A stretch of DNA of 64,000 nt from Torreya grandis (taxonomy: Eukaryota > Streptophyta > Pinopsida > Cupressales > Taxaceae), in NCBI GenBank assembly GCA_037957365.1, contig JARHVA010003263.1, forward strand, positions 1,348,501 to 1,412,500, read 5' to 3'. Both the position numbers and the translations under genes were made by a program. The notes under the pieces are model-generated. The model was not told the DNA's origin. It saw only the letters and a list, made by a program, of their open reading frames with translations, and did no database searches. Numbering within the stretch: position 1 is the first letter of the stretch; every line of letters begins with the position of its first letter. Shown one piece after another: positions 34,869 to 48,668 of this stretch.

Positions 34869-37800
34869 TATTGGAAGAAAGTTTTTTGAGAGGGGGGTGA
34901 ATGAGTCTTCAAAAAATTTCTTATCAATTTCACTTAAGCAATCATGGCCATTCAAACAAGTATATAGATCTAGAAAGCATAAGCATCTATCCACATAAGC
35001 ATGAAACACATAATCATGTCACATATGTGGTAAATCCTCAATGGGAAGAAAACCCATTTATATCTACAAATGAACTAAATTTATATAAGATAAACATCAA
35101 ATTTTGTAAAGCACCAACTTCATATGGAGCACCAACCCAACTAGGCTTTAACAAGCTCCAACTTATAAGGAGGCACCAACCCCTTAGATGACTCAACACA
35201 AAGTCAACCACATGATTGATTTCATCACATTCAGAATACCTTGTTTCAAAACCAACTAATGATTACCACTTATTTATCTCTTCACCCTCTTATTCCTCTC
35301 AAACTACTTTCTAGGCTTCTTCACTCAACTAGCCCTCTTCTTGACTTGATTAGGTCATATGAACTTGATTTTTATACACAAAACCTATGCCAAATATTCA
35401 TCACATATCCTCTACACTCATTTTATGTTCCAAAATACCTATTTTTACTCAAAAATAAATTAATTTATTCTCTTACACTACTTTTTTTAAATAGGCCTAA
35501 AACTATCTTGTATATATACAAGCCTCTTGTTGATATTGCCACTTAATTAGCCAAACACCCTTAAACCCTTAGTTTTTCCATGTAATAGATATTATTAAAT
35601 ATCATAAACATGAATAGAACATGATTTTATTCCCTTTAGGTCTTCCATATCTCAATTATGCCTTATTTCATCTTTAGGTCTCATGAAGACCTAATCCCAT
35701 TAGGTCAACTTTAAGACATGTTACACTTTATCCTCTTTGGAAATTTTTTAAAATCCACACATGGTAGTAACATATAATATAAAAATTAAATATACCTCTA
35801 ATAATCTAATCTATGCTCCATAAAACCTTTTAATTCTAATTACCACTTGAAGCTCACCGTTTGTACTATTCACAATTAGGCCTTCTCATACATAGAAAGT
35901 CTATCTTGAATTGCAGTAGATTAAACACAAATTAACTAAACAAACATGGAAATAAATAAAATATACACAAATTTAATGAAATTAAAAAAATCACCATGTG
36001 ATTTATACTTATCAACTCAGATCAAAATTACTCAAACACTTCTCTGCAAATAGACCACTTAGAACTGTTAGAATACTCCAAAACCCGGTCATGAATAACT
36101 TGATTTCAAACAAATAAAATAAAACTTTCCATGATCAATGATAATTTAATAATATCCTTTTACATCTATATACCACTCTAAAATAAAAAATTCACAAGGT
36201 ATAATGTCAAATATTGATCTTGCAGACCAATCTTTTGATTTCAGTACACACAGTGAGATCTGAACCAGACAAGCCATTTTGGCTTCAACATTTCAACCAC
36301 TTTCACTAAATTAAAATATTTAAAAAATTATTATAAATAATTTAAATTAATAAAAAATAACACCATATTAATTATATACATAAACTCATATCATAGAGCC
36401 TCAAATCTATAACTGCAACTTGCTTACCCAGAACTACCAGTTTACCTTAAAACACATTCATGATGATTCATACCTTCAACACCTATGTATAAAAATTAAA
36501 TGAATTATAATAAATATATATTATATAATGAGATAATTATTAAATTATAAAATGGAAATATAATATTTTGAAATGGTAATATTGGTCTTGCGGACCAATC
36601 TCATAACCTCACTATACACAAACCTCACTGAGCCAGACAAGTCAACTTGTGAACAAATTTTTAACTATAAACACTAACCTGAAAAAAATATATAAATAAT
36701 GAAATGTATTAAAATTATTTAAAACCATATCCATACACTTTTTTTCATCCCTATTTCATGATAACACATCCCTAATCATCTTGTCACTACTACCTAGGTT
36801 TCTCAATATTTCCACCATTAGGCCTGTTAGCAATTGGCCAACTTAGATGACTAGTTTAACACACTTAAGGGATATAAAATATAAATAAACATTCATGGAA
36901 ATAAAATAAAAGTTTAAACCACATTCATCTAATGATTTTCATAGTTTGACTTGGTCAACTCTGACTTCTATAGCAAATCTATGAGAAACTAGCACTTTCT
37001 TGTAGGGTCTACTCACACACCTAACAAACTAATAACACATAGAGATGTTTGGGAGAGTTTAATACATGATAAAATAGTTTTTATAGTCATTATAGACCAT
37101 TTTGGTCTATTTTGAACAAGATATTTCATATCAAGTCATTTTTAGGGATTTAAAGAGGGTTAACACTATTTTTGGTGTTAACAATTGTTTATAAAGGATT
37201 GCCCCTCATTTCCAAAACTAATTCATATATTTATTATATATTAAAATTACCCATATCTCATTAATATATTAGGTTCCCATGAATATTTTACATGTGCTAA
37301 TAAACACTTGAAAGTTCTTCTCTGGTTTGCATGCCTTCATTCTACATACTCAAGAGACCTCAAAACCACTTTTCATGACTTTTATTGCAAACCATGACCT
37401 AAAAATTTGTGAAAATGATTTAAAAAATATATAATACCTATAAAAACACTCACATATCCATTATTACCATGGAAAAAAACCTCATACCCCATTAGGCTTG
37501 CATTCTCTCTCTACACCATAGTCTTCATACCTTACTAGGCATTGAGTTATCCTTCATGCCTTCTTCCATGATCTCAATACCTAAATGTCATGATAAAAAC
37601 ATAAATTTAATACCATAAATAATATATCACACTTAAACACATCAAAAAATCCTTCATATGTCTTGACAATAGCTCATGATGCCTCATTAGGTCAAGCAGG
37701 GTCTAGAGGTGGTCTACGTGCAGACTAGTTCTAAAGGTCCTACCCCTGTTGGTTCACCTTGAGACTCTAATGAGTAATAAAATGCCTCAAAAACATGTTA

Positions 37801-38473
37801 AATAAACTTAATACAAAATTTTATGCCTATGTGTATCTATCTCACCAAGCCACCATGCTCAAACCATCTCATTAGGAATTTACATGCCATGACTAGTGCC
37901 ATGACTAGGCTTCTCAAGCACTTGAAACTTGACTACTAACCTATAAATAATACTTGATGCTTATACACCTTGATAAAAATTATTATATTATCCTAAAATT
38001 ATGTTGTAACTTTTCACATACCTCTTCATTCTCACCATGCACATGCTCATGATATGATTATGCTTGTTATGACTAGGCTTTTCAAGACACCTTGTACTCA
38101 AGGATTAACACTCAAACATTCTTACTTGTACTCACTAGACAAAATTATCACACCAATACAATAATATATTTATAATAAACATGATCTCATGACCTCATGG
38201 AGACCTAAATACTCATAACCATGCTTCACTTATTACTTGATCATCAAATCTCTTTGTGACAATACTGGCAATCATGAAGCTAACCTGAATCATGACATTG
38301 AACTTGAAATAAACTAATAGAAGAATCATTAGGTTGCCTTTAAATTTTATCTTAAAATAGATACATTAGTTTACCTTAAAATTCTCTCAAATACCACTCG
38401 CCATACATCTTCACCAGATGCACCTTGACATCAATGACATCAACCTTGACATCAATAACAACATTTCTCAAAA
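34869..38473 (-). repeat. Element E left (3') LTR
   Basis: It aligns throughout with 41032-44646. Landmarks are the GGGGGG run followed by AGTCTTCAAAAA near the left end, a group of CACCAAC runs near 35110-35180, and CTTGACATCAATGACATCAAC near the right end. The plus-strand frames at 34901-35191 and 35241-35546 are LTR sequence, not genes. Confidence 0.88.
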
Positions 38474-38545
38474 AAATCCACTTTTGTCATTGATGGCAAA
38501 GAATTTTTAAACTTTCTCCCAATATATTCAATATCCCTTCTTTAA

Positions 38546-38561
38546 CTTTCTCCCCTTTGAC
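38546..38561 (-). promoter_or_regulatory. Purine tract near E 3' LTR
   Basis: The minus strand reads GTCAAAGGGGAGAAAG about 75 bp before the 3' LTR. SIRE-type elements often have a TTGTCATCAA-AAAGGGGGAG tract at this place, so it is a candidate plus-strand primer. Spacing from the LTR start is longer than usual. Confidence 0.45.
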
Positions 38562-38867
38562 ATTAATGATAAAGGGTCATACATACTACAACTTCTGGAA
38601 CCACACCTTCTTGCACCAAAATCTCAACACATAAAATATGAATAATTCCATGAACATCTTCCCCCTTACTCTATGTATACCTACTTCAAATGAACTTAGA
38701 TTACAAAACCACTTTTCAACATATATCAAGATTATTCAACAACCTGAATAGGTCCCCCTTAAACCAAGCATCCACCATGATTATGCTAACTTAATAGTGT
38801 CTCTATGAAGCCTAATGGAGTCACCCCTTTCCATAGAGCACTAAAACAACACAAGCTCAAGAGATTC

Positions 38868-40967
38868 CTAGATCTCCATGCTCTCATCAGACTGAATATC
38901 CTTCAGTATCCTTTTAGGCTTGATTAGAACTATAGGTTTGATCTCTTCATCAATCATTTGATCATCAATATGAGTTAACAATAGACATTCATGACTTGAT
39001 TTCTCACCTGAAGTATGCTCTACCATAGTAAATGGTCCATTTGAGCTTGTAGACTGATCATGACTCACCTTTACTATATTTGGTTTACATACATTAATTT
39101 GCCTTCTGTCTTGCGTTCTAGGAGATTCAAACCTATTGTTTTGACTTTATAGCCTTCTACCTTTATTAGGACAAAATCTTGCAATGTGTCCCATATTATG
39201 ACAATTATAGCAAATAACCTTATACATACCTCTTGACTGATTATTCCTTTCATAATCTCATGATTATTTTTTTTAGAGAGTCTTCTATACTCTCTTCATC
39301 TATGACCAAACTGATTGCATGTATAACATTAACCATTGAATGAATTAGCATACGTCATAGCATTAGGATGTTTGATTGGTCTTTTCATGTTGACCTTCTT
39401 GTTTTCATTAGTTTTATCCTTGAATTGAGTTTCCTCCTTTTGGTCTTATTTTAAATCAATACCTATCTTATCACTTACAAATTTCAAACTACTCAAGATG
39501 TCATATAGAGCCTTAGTGTTCTCAAACTTTACAAAGGTCTTCAGCTTGCTAGATGCTTGATCCAACTCAAATTTCAATGATTCCATCTCAATTCCATACC
39601 TAGTACATTCTTCCTCTTTAGATTTTAAGATATTAGTGACTATTTTTATTTGTGCTTGAATTTGATTGATGATCTCATCATACTCCTTAGATGTGTTACT
39701 CAGTCTCTCCTCAAACAAACCAATATGCTCTTCATATTATTTTAACTAATGATTTTAGCTTATGATTCTTCCTTCTTTAGGACTTCAAATCCTCTAGATC
39801 ACTCACCAATTCTACCTCAAAGTTTCTTTCACCCTCTTCTTCATCTAATTCTTCATCAACCATAAGGCATTTCCTATTTAAGCAACCCTCATTATCTATT
39901 TCTATAGCCATGAATAAGGTTTCATTGTTGTCATGTTCATGTTCATTACTATCATTATCACTATCAGATGTGCTTATGTCACCTACATCAGATGAGTTAT
40001 CTTCTTTGGTGTAGAAACTTCTATTGTTATTGAAAGATCCTTTCCTACCTTCATACTTCTTGAAATCCTTCTTATTTTTTCTAGGATTATAGGCCTTCTT
40101 ATTATCTCCATGATGTTAATCATGCTTAGTCTTATCCTTATGAGGAAGCTTGGATGCAAAGTGACCAATCTTTCCATAGTTAAAACATTTAAATGGAAAC
40201 TTACAGTTGTAATTACCAGAGCCAAACCTTAATTTCCTTAAAAACATGGTTATTAGTTGATAATCATAAATATTTGATCATTATTCATTCTTACCTTCTT
40301 GGATCTTGAATTGTTCTCAACTTTAAATGTTGCTTCCTTATTTGGAGCTTTCCTTCATTTTTTCTCATCTCATAGGCAGTCAAGATACCATAAATCCCAT
40401 CTATTTCTAGTTTATCCAAATATTGCATTTGTTTTACTACATAAACCTTAGAATCAAACTTAGGAGTTAGTGATCTCAATAATTTTTGAACAACTGTAGA
40501 ATCTTTCACTTCTTCTCCCAATCCTCTAATGATATTAATAATTTCATCAACCTTCAATATGTAGGATGCAATGGTTTCATCTTCACTCATCTTCAGACTT
40601 CCAAATTTTCTCCTATAGATTTTAAACTTGGCTATCTTCAACTTGGTGTCTCCTTCATAGATATTCTTAAATTTTTTTGATATCACCTTAGCTAACTCAT
40701 ATTGCATCACCTTTGTAAACTCTACTTCTGATAAGCCACATAGAATGGAATTCATTGCCTTGGAATTGCTCTCACTTTCCTTCTTTCTTGTTACATCATT
40801 TGGTGGTGTAAGAGGTGGAGTATTCCATCCAAAACTTATTGATATATGTCATGTCCCATTGACATAAGATATGTCCTCATTATGATGCTTCAAAAGGCAT
40901 AGTTAGTTCCATTTAATAATGTAGCCTTACTGGTATAGAAACCACCTTGTGCTTGCTGACTTGCCAT
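38868..40967 (-). pseudogene. gag: Element E copia gag pseudogene (UBN2-type with CCHC knuckles)
   Basis: A likely start ATG at 40967 gives MASQQAQGGFYTSKATLLNG. It is followed, after frame breaks, by the open core at 40755-40291 with MNSILCGLSEVEFTKVMQ, FKNIYEGD, KIYRRKFGSLKMSEDET and LLRSLTPKFDSKV. That is the copia gag domain forming the particle shell. A first zinc knuckle (KCFNYGKIGHFASKL, about 40200-40150) has lost its last Cys. The segment 39718-39446 is a predicted long coiled coil (ERLSNTSKEYDEIINQ). Two more knuckles follow: CYTCNQFGHR-REC and an intact CYNCHNMGHIARFC (39213-39159). A final open piece ends at 38868. The layout with a coiled-coil tail and several knuckles matches SIRE-type gag. 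In-frame stops and shifts make it non-functional. Confidence 0.85.
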
Positions 40968-41011
40968 CCTTGCTTCTAGAATCTCCTTTAGGCTATTAGG
41001 CCTACTTCAAA

Positions 41012-41028
41012 GACCCTATTCTGATATA
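41012..41028 (-). promoter_or_regulatory. Primer binding site of E (Met-tRNA type)
   Basis: The minus strand reads TATATCAGAATAGGGTC just inside the right LTR. It matches the common TGGTATCAGAGCAGGGTC site apart from a few changes, including the first GG. It fixes the orientation of E. Confidence 0.75.
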
Positions 41029-41031
41029 AAA

Positions 41032-44000
41032 TTTTGGAAGTAAAATTAATAAAAGGGGGGGATTAATTAGTCTTCAAAAACTTTCTTATCAATTTCACTT
41101 AAGAAATCATGAACCATTCAAACAAGCATATAGATCTAGCAAACATAAGCATCTATCCACATAAGCATGAAACACATGAACACACCACATATATTGGAAA
41201 TAATAAATGGGAATAAAACCCACTTATATCTATAAATATACTATATTAATATAATACAAACAAAAAATTTATGGAGTCACCAACTTCACATGGAACACCA
41301 ACCCCAACTAGCTAAGCACCAACCCAACTAGGCTTTAACAAGCTTCAACTTGTAAGGAGGCACCAACCCCATAGATGACTCAGCACCAAATAAAATATAT
41401 TATTTATTTTATCACCTTTATAAAACCATATTTATCAACCAACTAATTATGACCACCTCTTCATCTCTTCACCCTCTTATTCCTCTCAAACTGCCTTCTA
41501 GGCTTCTTTGCTCAACTATCCATCCTCTTGACTTGATTAGGTCATATGACCTTGATTTTTATACATAGAACCTATATAAACTATTATTAATAGATATAAT
41601 TCACTCCTATAATTTTTAACAAGACCTTATACTCAAAAATATATTATTTTATTTGCTTACACTATACTTTTTTCAAATAAGCCTAAAACTATCTTGTATA
41701 TATAAAAGCCTCTTGCTCATATTACCACTTATTAAAAAACACCATTAAAACCTTAGGTTGGAAATTAAATATATATTATTAAATATAATAACCATTAATA
41801 AAACATTGTTTTAGTCCCTTTAGGTCTACAATATCTTAATTAGGCCTTATTTCATCTTTAGGTCTCATGGAAACATAATCACATTAGGTCTACTTTAGGA
41901 CATGTTACATTTTGTCCTCCTTTAAACACTTTTAAAATCCACACATGGAAGTAAAATATAATATAATAATAAAATATACCTTTAATAATCTCTTATATGA
42001 TCCATAAAATCTTTTAGGTCCAATTACCACTTGAATCACACCATTTATATTGTTCACAATTAGGCTTTCTCATAAACAGAAAGTCAATCTTGAACTATAG
42101 GAGATTAAACAAAAATTATCTTAAAAAAATGGAAATAAATCACAAATAAATAAATTAAATTACCTTAAAAACATCACTATGTGCTTTATACTTCTCAACT
42201 TATATAAAAAGTACTCAAACACTTCTCTGTAAATAGCCCACTCATAACTACCCGAACACTCCAAAACCTAGTCATGAACAACTTGATCTTCAAAAATAAA
42301 AATAAAAATTAAAATGATAAATTATACTTTAAAAATATAGTTTTACATATATATAAAAATATAAAATACAAAATTAATAAGGTCTAATGTCAAATATTGG
42401 TCTTGCACACCAATCTTTTGACCTCAGTACACATAGTCAGATCAGAACCAAATAAACCATTTTGGATTCAACATTTTAACCACTTTCACTAAATTAAAAG
42501 CCTTTAAAAATTATTAAAAATAATTTAAATTAAAAAAAATAAAACCATATGAATTATATACATCAAATAATATCATATAGCCTTAAACCCATCACTGCAA
42601 CTTGCTTACCTAGAACTACCAGTTTACCTTAAAACACAGTCTTGATGATTCAAACCTTCAACACCTATGTAGACATATTAAATGACTTATTATACATGTA
42701 TATGATCTTATGATATTATTATAAAATTATAATATATAAATATAATATTTTAAAATGGAAATAATGGTCTTGCAAACCAATCTCATAACTTTATTGTACA
42801 CAAACCTCACTGAGCCAGACAAGTCAACTTGTGAGTAACTTTTTCACTATAACCACTAACCCCCAAAACTTATATAAACCATGATAATTTATTAAAATTA
42901 ATTAAAACTATTTCCATGCACTTTTTTTCATCTCTATTTCATGATAACACATCCCTAATCATCCTCTCACTGTTGTTTGGGTTTCTCACTATTTCAGCCA
43001 TTAGGCTTGTTAGCGATTGGCCAACTTGGATGATTGGTTTATCATAATTAGGGGATATAACATGTAAAAAAACATTAATGTACATAAAATAAAATTATCA
43101 TACTTATTAATCAAATTATTTTCATACTTTGACTTGGTTAACTCTAAAAATTATATCAAATCTTTGAGAAACTAGCACTTTCATGTAGGGTCTACTCACA
43201 CCTAACAAACCAATCACACTTAGATATGTATGGGAGAGTTTAATAAATTATAAAATAGTTTTTATAGTCATTTAAGATCATTTTTGTCTATTTTTAACAA
43301 TATATTTCATATTAGGTCATTTTTAGGGTTTTAGAGAGGGTTAACACTGTTTCTAGTGTTAACGATTATTCATAAAAAAATTTCCCCCATTTCCAAATAT
43401 AATGTCCAAAGTTATTATCTAAGACCATTAAAAATCTATAATTAATATATAAATTTCACATACATATTTTACACATTCCAATGAACACTTAAAAGTCCTT
43501 TTTGGGTTTGCATGCCTTCATTATGTGTGCTCGAGAGATATCAAAACCATTTTTTATCCTTTTTCTTACAAACCATGACCTCAAAATTTGTGAACATGAT
43601 TAATAAAAAATATAATTCTTTTTAAAATAATAAAATATCCATTATTTACTTGTAAAAATAACCTCATACCCCATTAGGCTTACATTCTCTCTCTACACCA
43701 TAGTCTCATACCTTACTAGGCCTTGAACTATCCTTCGTACTTTATTTTATGATCTCAATACCTCAATGTCATGATAAAAACCTCACTCTCATGAAATAAA
43801 ACTTATCTCATGATTAAACAAGTCAAAATATCCTTCATATGTATTAAAAATAACCCATCATGGCTCATTAGGTCAGGGAGGGTTTAGATGTGGTATAGGT
43901 GTAAACTAGGTCTGAAGGTCCTACCCATATAGTCACACCTTAATAATCTCATGAGTGATCCAATTCCTCACATAAATTTTCAAAAAAATTCATACAAACT

Positions 44001-44646
44001 CTTATTCATATTTTCATTCATATCACAAAGCTACCATGCTCAAACCATCTCACTAAGACTTTACATGCCATGACTAGTGTCATAACTAGGCTTCTCAAGT
44101 ACTTGAAACTTGAAAACCAAACTTTAAACACTCCTTGATTATTCTACACCTTTATCACATGATTTTCATGATACTAAAATTATTTCATACGTTTTCACAT
44201 ACCTCTTCATTCTCACCATGCACATGATCATGATATGACTATGCTTTTTATGACTAGGCTTCTCAAGACACCTTGTACTCAAGTATTAACACTCAAACAT
44301 GATTAACTTGTACTCACAAGACAAAATTATCACACTAATAAAATAATATATTAATGATCAACATGATCTCATGACCTCATGAAGACCTAGATCCTCATAA
44401 CCATGCTTTGCTACTTACTTGATCATCGAACCTCTTTATGATAATATTGATAATCATCAAGCTAACATGAATCATGACATTGAATTTGACATCAACCAAT
44501 AGAAGAGTCATTAGGTTTCCTTCAAATTCTCTCTTAATAGAGAGACCACTCACTATACATCTTCACCAGATGCACCTTGACATCAATTACATCAACCTTG
44601 ACATCAGTAATATTAATCTTGACATCAATGATAACATTTATCAACA
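41032..44646 (-). repeat. Element E right (5') LTR
   Basis: It aligns with 34869-38473 and ends TTTATCAACA before TCTAT. The minus-strand LTR start carries short direct repeats of TTGATGTCAAGG-type sequence (44580-44640). The short plus-strand frame at 44577-44765 spans the junction with D and is not a gene. Confidence 0.88.
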
Positions 44647-44651
44647 TCTAT
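44647..44651. repeat. Target site duplication of E, right copy (TCTAT)
   Basis: It is identical to 34864-34868. LTR sequence of D resumes immediately after it. Confidence 0.85.
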
Positions 44652-46607
44652 AGGTTTACATCTACCTTTATCTTCAAAAATTTATACATTAAAAATTTAT
44701 ACACACATTCATGCCCTAGTCTGGGCTTATTCGATACAAATTTGACCCAATTTAACATATCATAATCTAATACATTTATATGAAAATATGAAAGGATCGA
44801 TTCATGTTTTGTTAAAGATTGAGTTTATCCTACAATCCTAGTCATGCCCTACTTGGGTTGAAACAAACTTGACTTATTTCATACCTAAATAAAAAACCCA
44901 ATATATTTTTGTTTGAGGAAAGGAACAATTATAATATTATTTTTAATACTATATTAAATTCAAAACCCAGAATGATATTAATTTCAAAATGATAAGCCAT
45001 TTTGTCACCAATTTTGCCTTAGATATTTTGACAAGGTTTCTACCATATAAGTTTCAATTAAAAATGATTATATATCTCATTATATATTCTTTCATATCTA
45101 ATTAACCCTCCCAAAAATACTCATAATTTTTATACTAAAAACTCAATTAAATATTTTGGCAAATGATTTACATATCATAGCCATTAGACTAGTACTTACA
45201 GTCATATATTTGGATCTATGGATGGTCGAGCCATCCCCAATGCTGAGTATATCACTCTATTTTTTATAAAAAAAATCATGATAAATAAATAAACCCTATT
45301 AATATTAATCTACTAGATTAATTGATATAATTCATGCAAAATAACAATGAATTCAATCAACAAACCAACTTGGGAAAGAAGTCACAACCTTGCCAAATTT
45401 GAGTTGCCATTTTCAATTTTTACTCAAACTTTTTGCCTTTATTCACATCTTCCATTTATGTCTCCCCATTCATATCCTTCTTTTATATTATTATCCTAAA
45501 TTCTACTTTAATGCTAATTTAACTTCCCCTATCTTCACCAAAACTCCATAAAACCTGAAATAAATGGCATAATTTGGGCATCACTCTAAGTAATTACAAA
45601 ATAAAGTTTATGTTTTGCATAATAAATTAACACTATGTCAATGCCAATTATCCCTAATGGAATAAATTTACACATAATTAACAACATAATAATCCTTTTA
45701 TTTATAAATATCATCAACTTCACAATAGTCATTAAACAATTAACTATAATAGTAATTATAACATTGACTTACCACAAGTTCATGTCAAATTACATTATAA
45801 TTACTATTAATACTAACACAATGACCATGATAAACCAGTTTAACCCTTGTATTTTATATATATTCAATTTAATAATTATCAACAAACAAGGTAACAAGTC
45901 TTCTCTTTATTTTTAATAATGTACTATATAAATCAAACATCACTTAACCTGAAATGTCATGTCAATGTTCAAAACTAGCATACGCAACATAAGGATAGTA
46001 GAAAGGCATACCATGATTCCCAAAATTTAAGTTATGAAAACATAATCACATTTAGTAAAATATGTAAGATAACACATACAAGAGTCTAAAATTCACATTA
46101 ACAATAGACAACCAGATCAACATGAGAATAAACTATTTCAAATGTAGATAACATAATATCAACCAAAAGCATACTAAAATCTATCTAAATCAAGCACTGA
46201 TCAAAAACATATTAAATTATCATGGTGTGTGTGGGTTCTTAGTTTCCATCTATCATCCCCCAATGCTTCCATCTATGCCACCCTATCTGATGAAGCCCTC
46301 CCTCCATCATAGTCTGAGAGACATATCTATTGTGCATCCATCTCAAAAGAGTAAAGTTAGTTATCTCAAATCAATATATAATCCATAATATAATGTTTTA
46401 ATGAACTAAAAAATCATGATCATTATCACATAACACACAATTACAACTAAATCAATAAGTTAATAATCATGTAAATAATCTAGATATAATTGTTCATAAA
46501 TCAATATATGAAATATAGCTTAACCAAAATAGTAATTATTCAAATAGTAACCATAAAATCCACTAATCAATAGGTTATTATTTCTATAGAGGAATTATAA
46601 TGTGACA

Positions 46608-46619
46608 TCCTTCCCGCTA
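46608..46619 (-). promoter_or_regulatory. Polypurine tract of D
   Basis: The minus strand reads TAGCGGGAAGGA directly before the LTR start TGTCACA. It is the expected plus-strand primer and matches the GGGGGAGGATGTCAC arrangement familiar in Tekay/Del elements. Confidence 0.75.
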
Positions 46620-46699
46620 AAGTTGGTCATCATCCTGATGAAACTTAGTTGAACATAAGTTTTGAAAATAAACATTATTCAATAGAAATTAAATAATAT

Positions 46700-48110
46700 C
46701 TAATAACATATTACGTAAAAAAATGTGGAAAAATCCTTTAAAACTTATCATAATCCTCAAAAGTGTAACTATCTTCAAAATATTGGTCCCACTAGACCTT
46801 GTATTGTGATACTTATCTATTACAAAAATTGAGTTTACAAGTGTCAATTATTCTGATTGGTTCTACTGTGACTACCTTGGGACTTAGAACCTGTAAAGCA
46901 TTCCAATCCAAAATATGTGAAGGATTAATAACATAATTTTTAAGATAGGATACATGGAAAACATTATGTAAAAGATCTAGAGCTATTGGAAATGCAAGAC
47001 TCTATGAAATAAGATTGATCATTTATAGAACCTTGAAAGGTCCCACATATATAGGTAAAAGCTTCAATGATTTTTTAAACTTAATCAAGATTTGTTTAGT
47101 CTTAACCTATAGAAATACTTTATATCTAATATAAAAGTGTCTTGCCATTATTTTTAGATCATCATAACTTTTATGTCTACCATTGGCCTTAGCCAACCTT
47201 TTCTTGATTGTTCTAACTTGGTCTTCTATTTCCAAAAGCATTTCAGGTCCAAAGACTACCCTATCTTCTAACATGTCCCAATTGATTGGTGTTCTACACT
47301 TCCTTCCATATAATGCCTCAAATTTATCCATTTTCAATTCTAATTAGTATTATTTATTATAGGAAAAACCAACCAATGGAAGGTAATCCTCCCACTTGTA
47401 TTTTTGATACATGTAATACGTTCAAAGGAGATCTTTTAAAACTTGGTTAACTCTCTCTATCTGTCCACCTATATCCTAGTGATATGCAACACTAAAATTC
47501 AACTACATACCTATATCTAAATTCAAATTCAACCAAAATCTAGAAGTCATTCTTATATCTTTATCATAAATTATCTTTTTCTAAAATCCATGCAATCAGT
47601 ACACCTATTTCTCGAATCTCTTTACAAGCATAGGAGCATCATTTATCAAGTTTCTTGGTATGAAGTGAGCTACCTTGGTTAGTTTATCAACTACCACCAA
47701 GATAATATCATGTTAGTTCCATGATAATGGTAAACCTTGGATAAATTCCATGCTAATCACCTACCACTTCCATTGTGGTATATCATGAGGATATAATAAT
47801 CCTTCCAAATGTATATGCTCAGCCTTCACATAGTGACATTCCAAACAATGAGACAAAAAATAAGTTGGATCCTTTTTTATCCCTTTCTATAAATAAATAG
47901 GTATTAGCTCAACCATAATCTTAGTTACACTATGATTTCTTAAATATAAGGCATTATGCAATTACTTTAGCACCATGCTCCTCATATTCTTTCTATCAGG
48001 CACATACATCCTACCATTATATCTCAAAAGACCATCACTCTCCAACTTGAATCCTTTCAATTTGAGATTCTAGGAATTATTTTATAATTCTTTCTTAACT
48101 TACTCATATA
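46700..48110 (-). pseudogene. Element D integrase with decayed chromodomain
   Basis: Reading leftward on the minus strand: a decayed zinc domain (HNALYLRNHSVTK ... CLECHYVKAEH), GLLYPHDIPQWKW, the first catalytic region VVVDKLTKVAHFIP, then SRFWLNLNLD, GGQIERVNQVLKDLL with the Glu retained, and the open part EALYGRKCRTPINWDMLEDR (about 47320). The GPF module is YVGPFKVL, followed by NVFHVSYLKNYV and PSHILDWNALQV. A stop-ridden tail (about 46850-46700) aligns with the chromodomain of Tekay/Del elements, a domain thought to steer insertion to marked chromatin. Several stops and shifts are present. Confidence 0.85.
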
Positions 48111-48668
48111 ATTCATCTCCTAGAGATAATTTAACTACCTAATCATGGAAAGTACTCTTGATAGTAGCCAAGGCTACTATGTACCTTCTATTACTTAGGG
48201 CATCTACATCTCTAGTTTCCTTGACCTTGATATATTTAATATCAAAATCATAATTATATCATAATTATAAACAATGTATTTTATGTGCATTCAGGTTCAG
48301 TTGGGTGAAGATATACTTGATTCCCAAGTTGTCAATCTTGAGATCAAATGGTTTTCCCAATAAATAATGCCTCCAAACTTATAAAGCATACAATATCAAT
48401 TCAAGTTATAGATCATGAGGGGAATAATTCACCTCATAAAGATTAATTTTTATATAATCATACTCTATAAATGAACCATCTCACATAATAACTCCTCTAA
48501 TTCTATCCCTAGATGCATATGTGATTAATGAGAACTGATAATTAGGATCAATAAATTTTAGCACAGTTATCAAAGTAAGCCTCCTTTTAAGTTCATAAAA
48601 GGATTTTTTGCCCTTTCCTAACCAAAAAAATATATAACTCTTCTACTAAAGAAATTTAATTATTTATG
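48111..48668 (-). pseudogene. Element D RT end and RNase H (left of F)
   Basis: The minus-strand frame resumes left of element F with a decayed NLNFFSRRVIYFFW segment, then KKSFYELKRRLT, VLKFIDPNYQFSL and, in RNase H, DGSFIEYDYIKINLYEVNYSPHDL and LILYALVWRHYLLGKPFDL. These are the thumb/connection of RT and the RNase H of a chromovirus. The expected catalytic DAS of RNase H reads YAS (ITYASRDRIRG). Stops are frequent. The piece joins conceptually to 57872-58660 on the other side of F. Confidence 0.8.

Larger units (their letters stand above)
34869..44646 (-). mobile_element. Element E: SIRE-like copia element with gag only
   Basis: LTRs of nearly equal length (3605 and 3615 bp) and a TCTAT duplication define a 9778-bp element inside the left LTR of D. 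The 2.56-kb interior on the minus strand has a Met-tRNA-type primer site, a copia gag with CCHC knuckles and a long coiled-coil tail, and a purine tract. Protease, integrase, RT and RNase H are all absent. The matched LTR lengths and the duplication show it inserted as a unit. Either pol was already missing and it moved with borrowed enzymes, or pol was lost cleanly afterwards. Gag itself is broken by stops. Confidence 0.87.
32491..46607 (-). repeat. Element D left (3') LTR, split by element E
   Basis: Two pieces, 32491-34868 and 44652-46607, together about 4.3 kb, match the right LTR in order: 32491-34868 with 60465-62714 and 44652 onward with 62715-64000. The plus sequence begins TGTAATAACCCCACTGGG and ends TAATGTGACA. 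The five bases outside the left end are ATATA. The partner duplication is outside the window. It contains AAT, AT, ATC and GT microsatellites. Confidence 0.87.

Noticed and set aside
34901..35546. Two 96-101-codon plus-strand frames
   Set aside because: They lie in the LTR of E, are not preserved as open frames in the other LTR and match no family.
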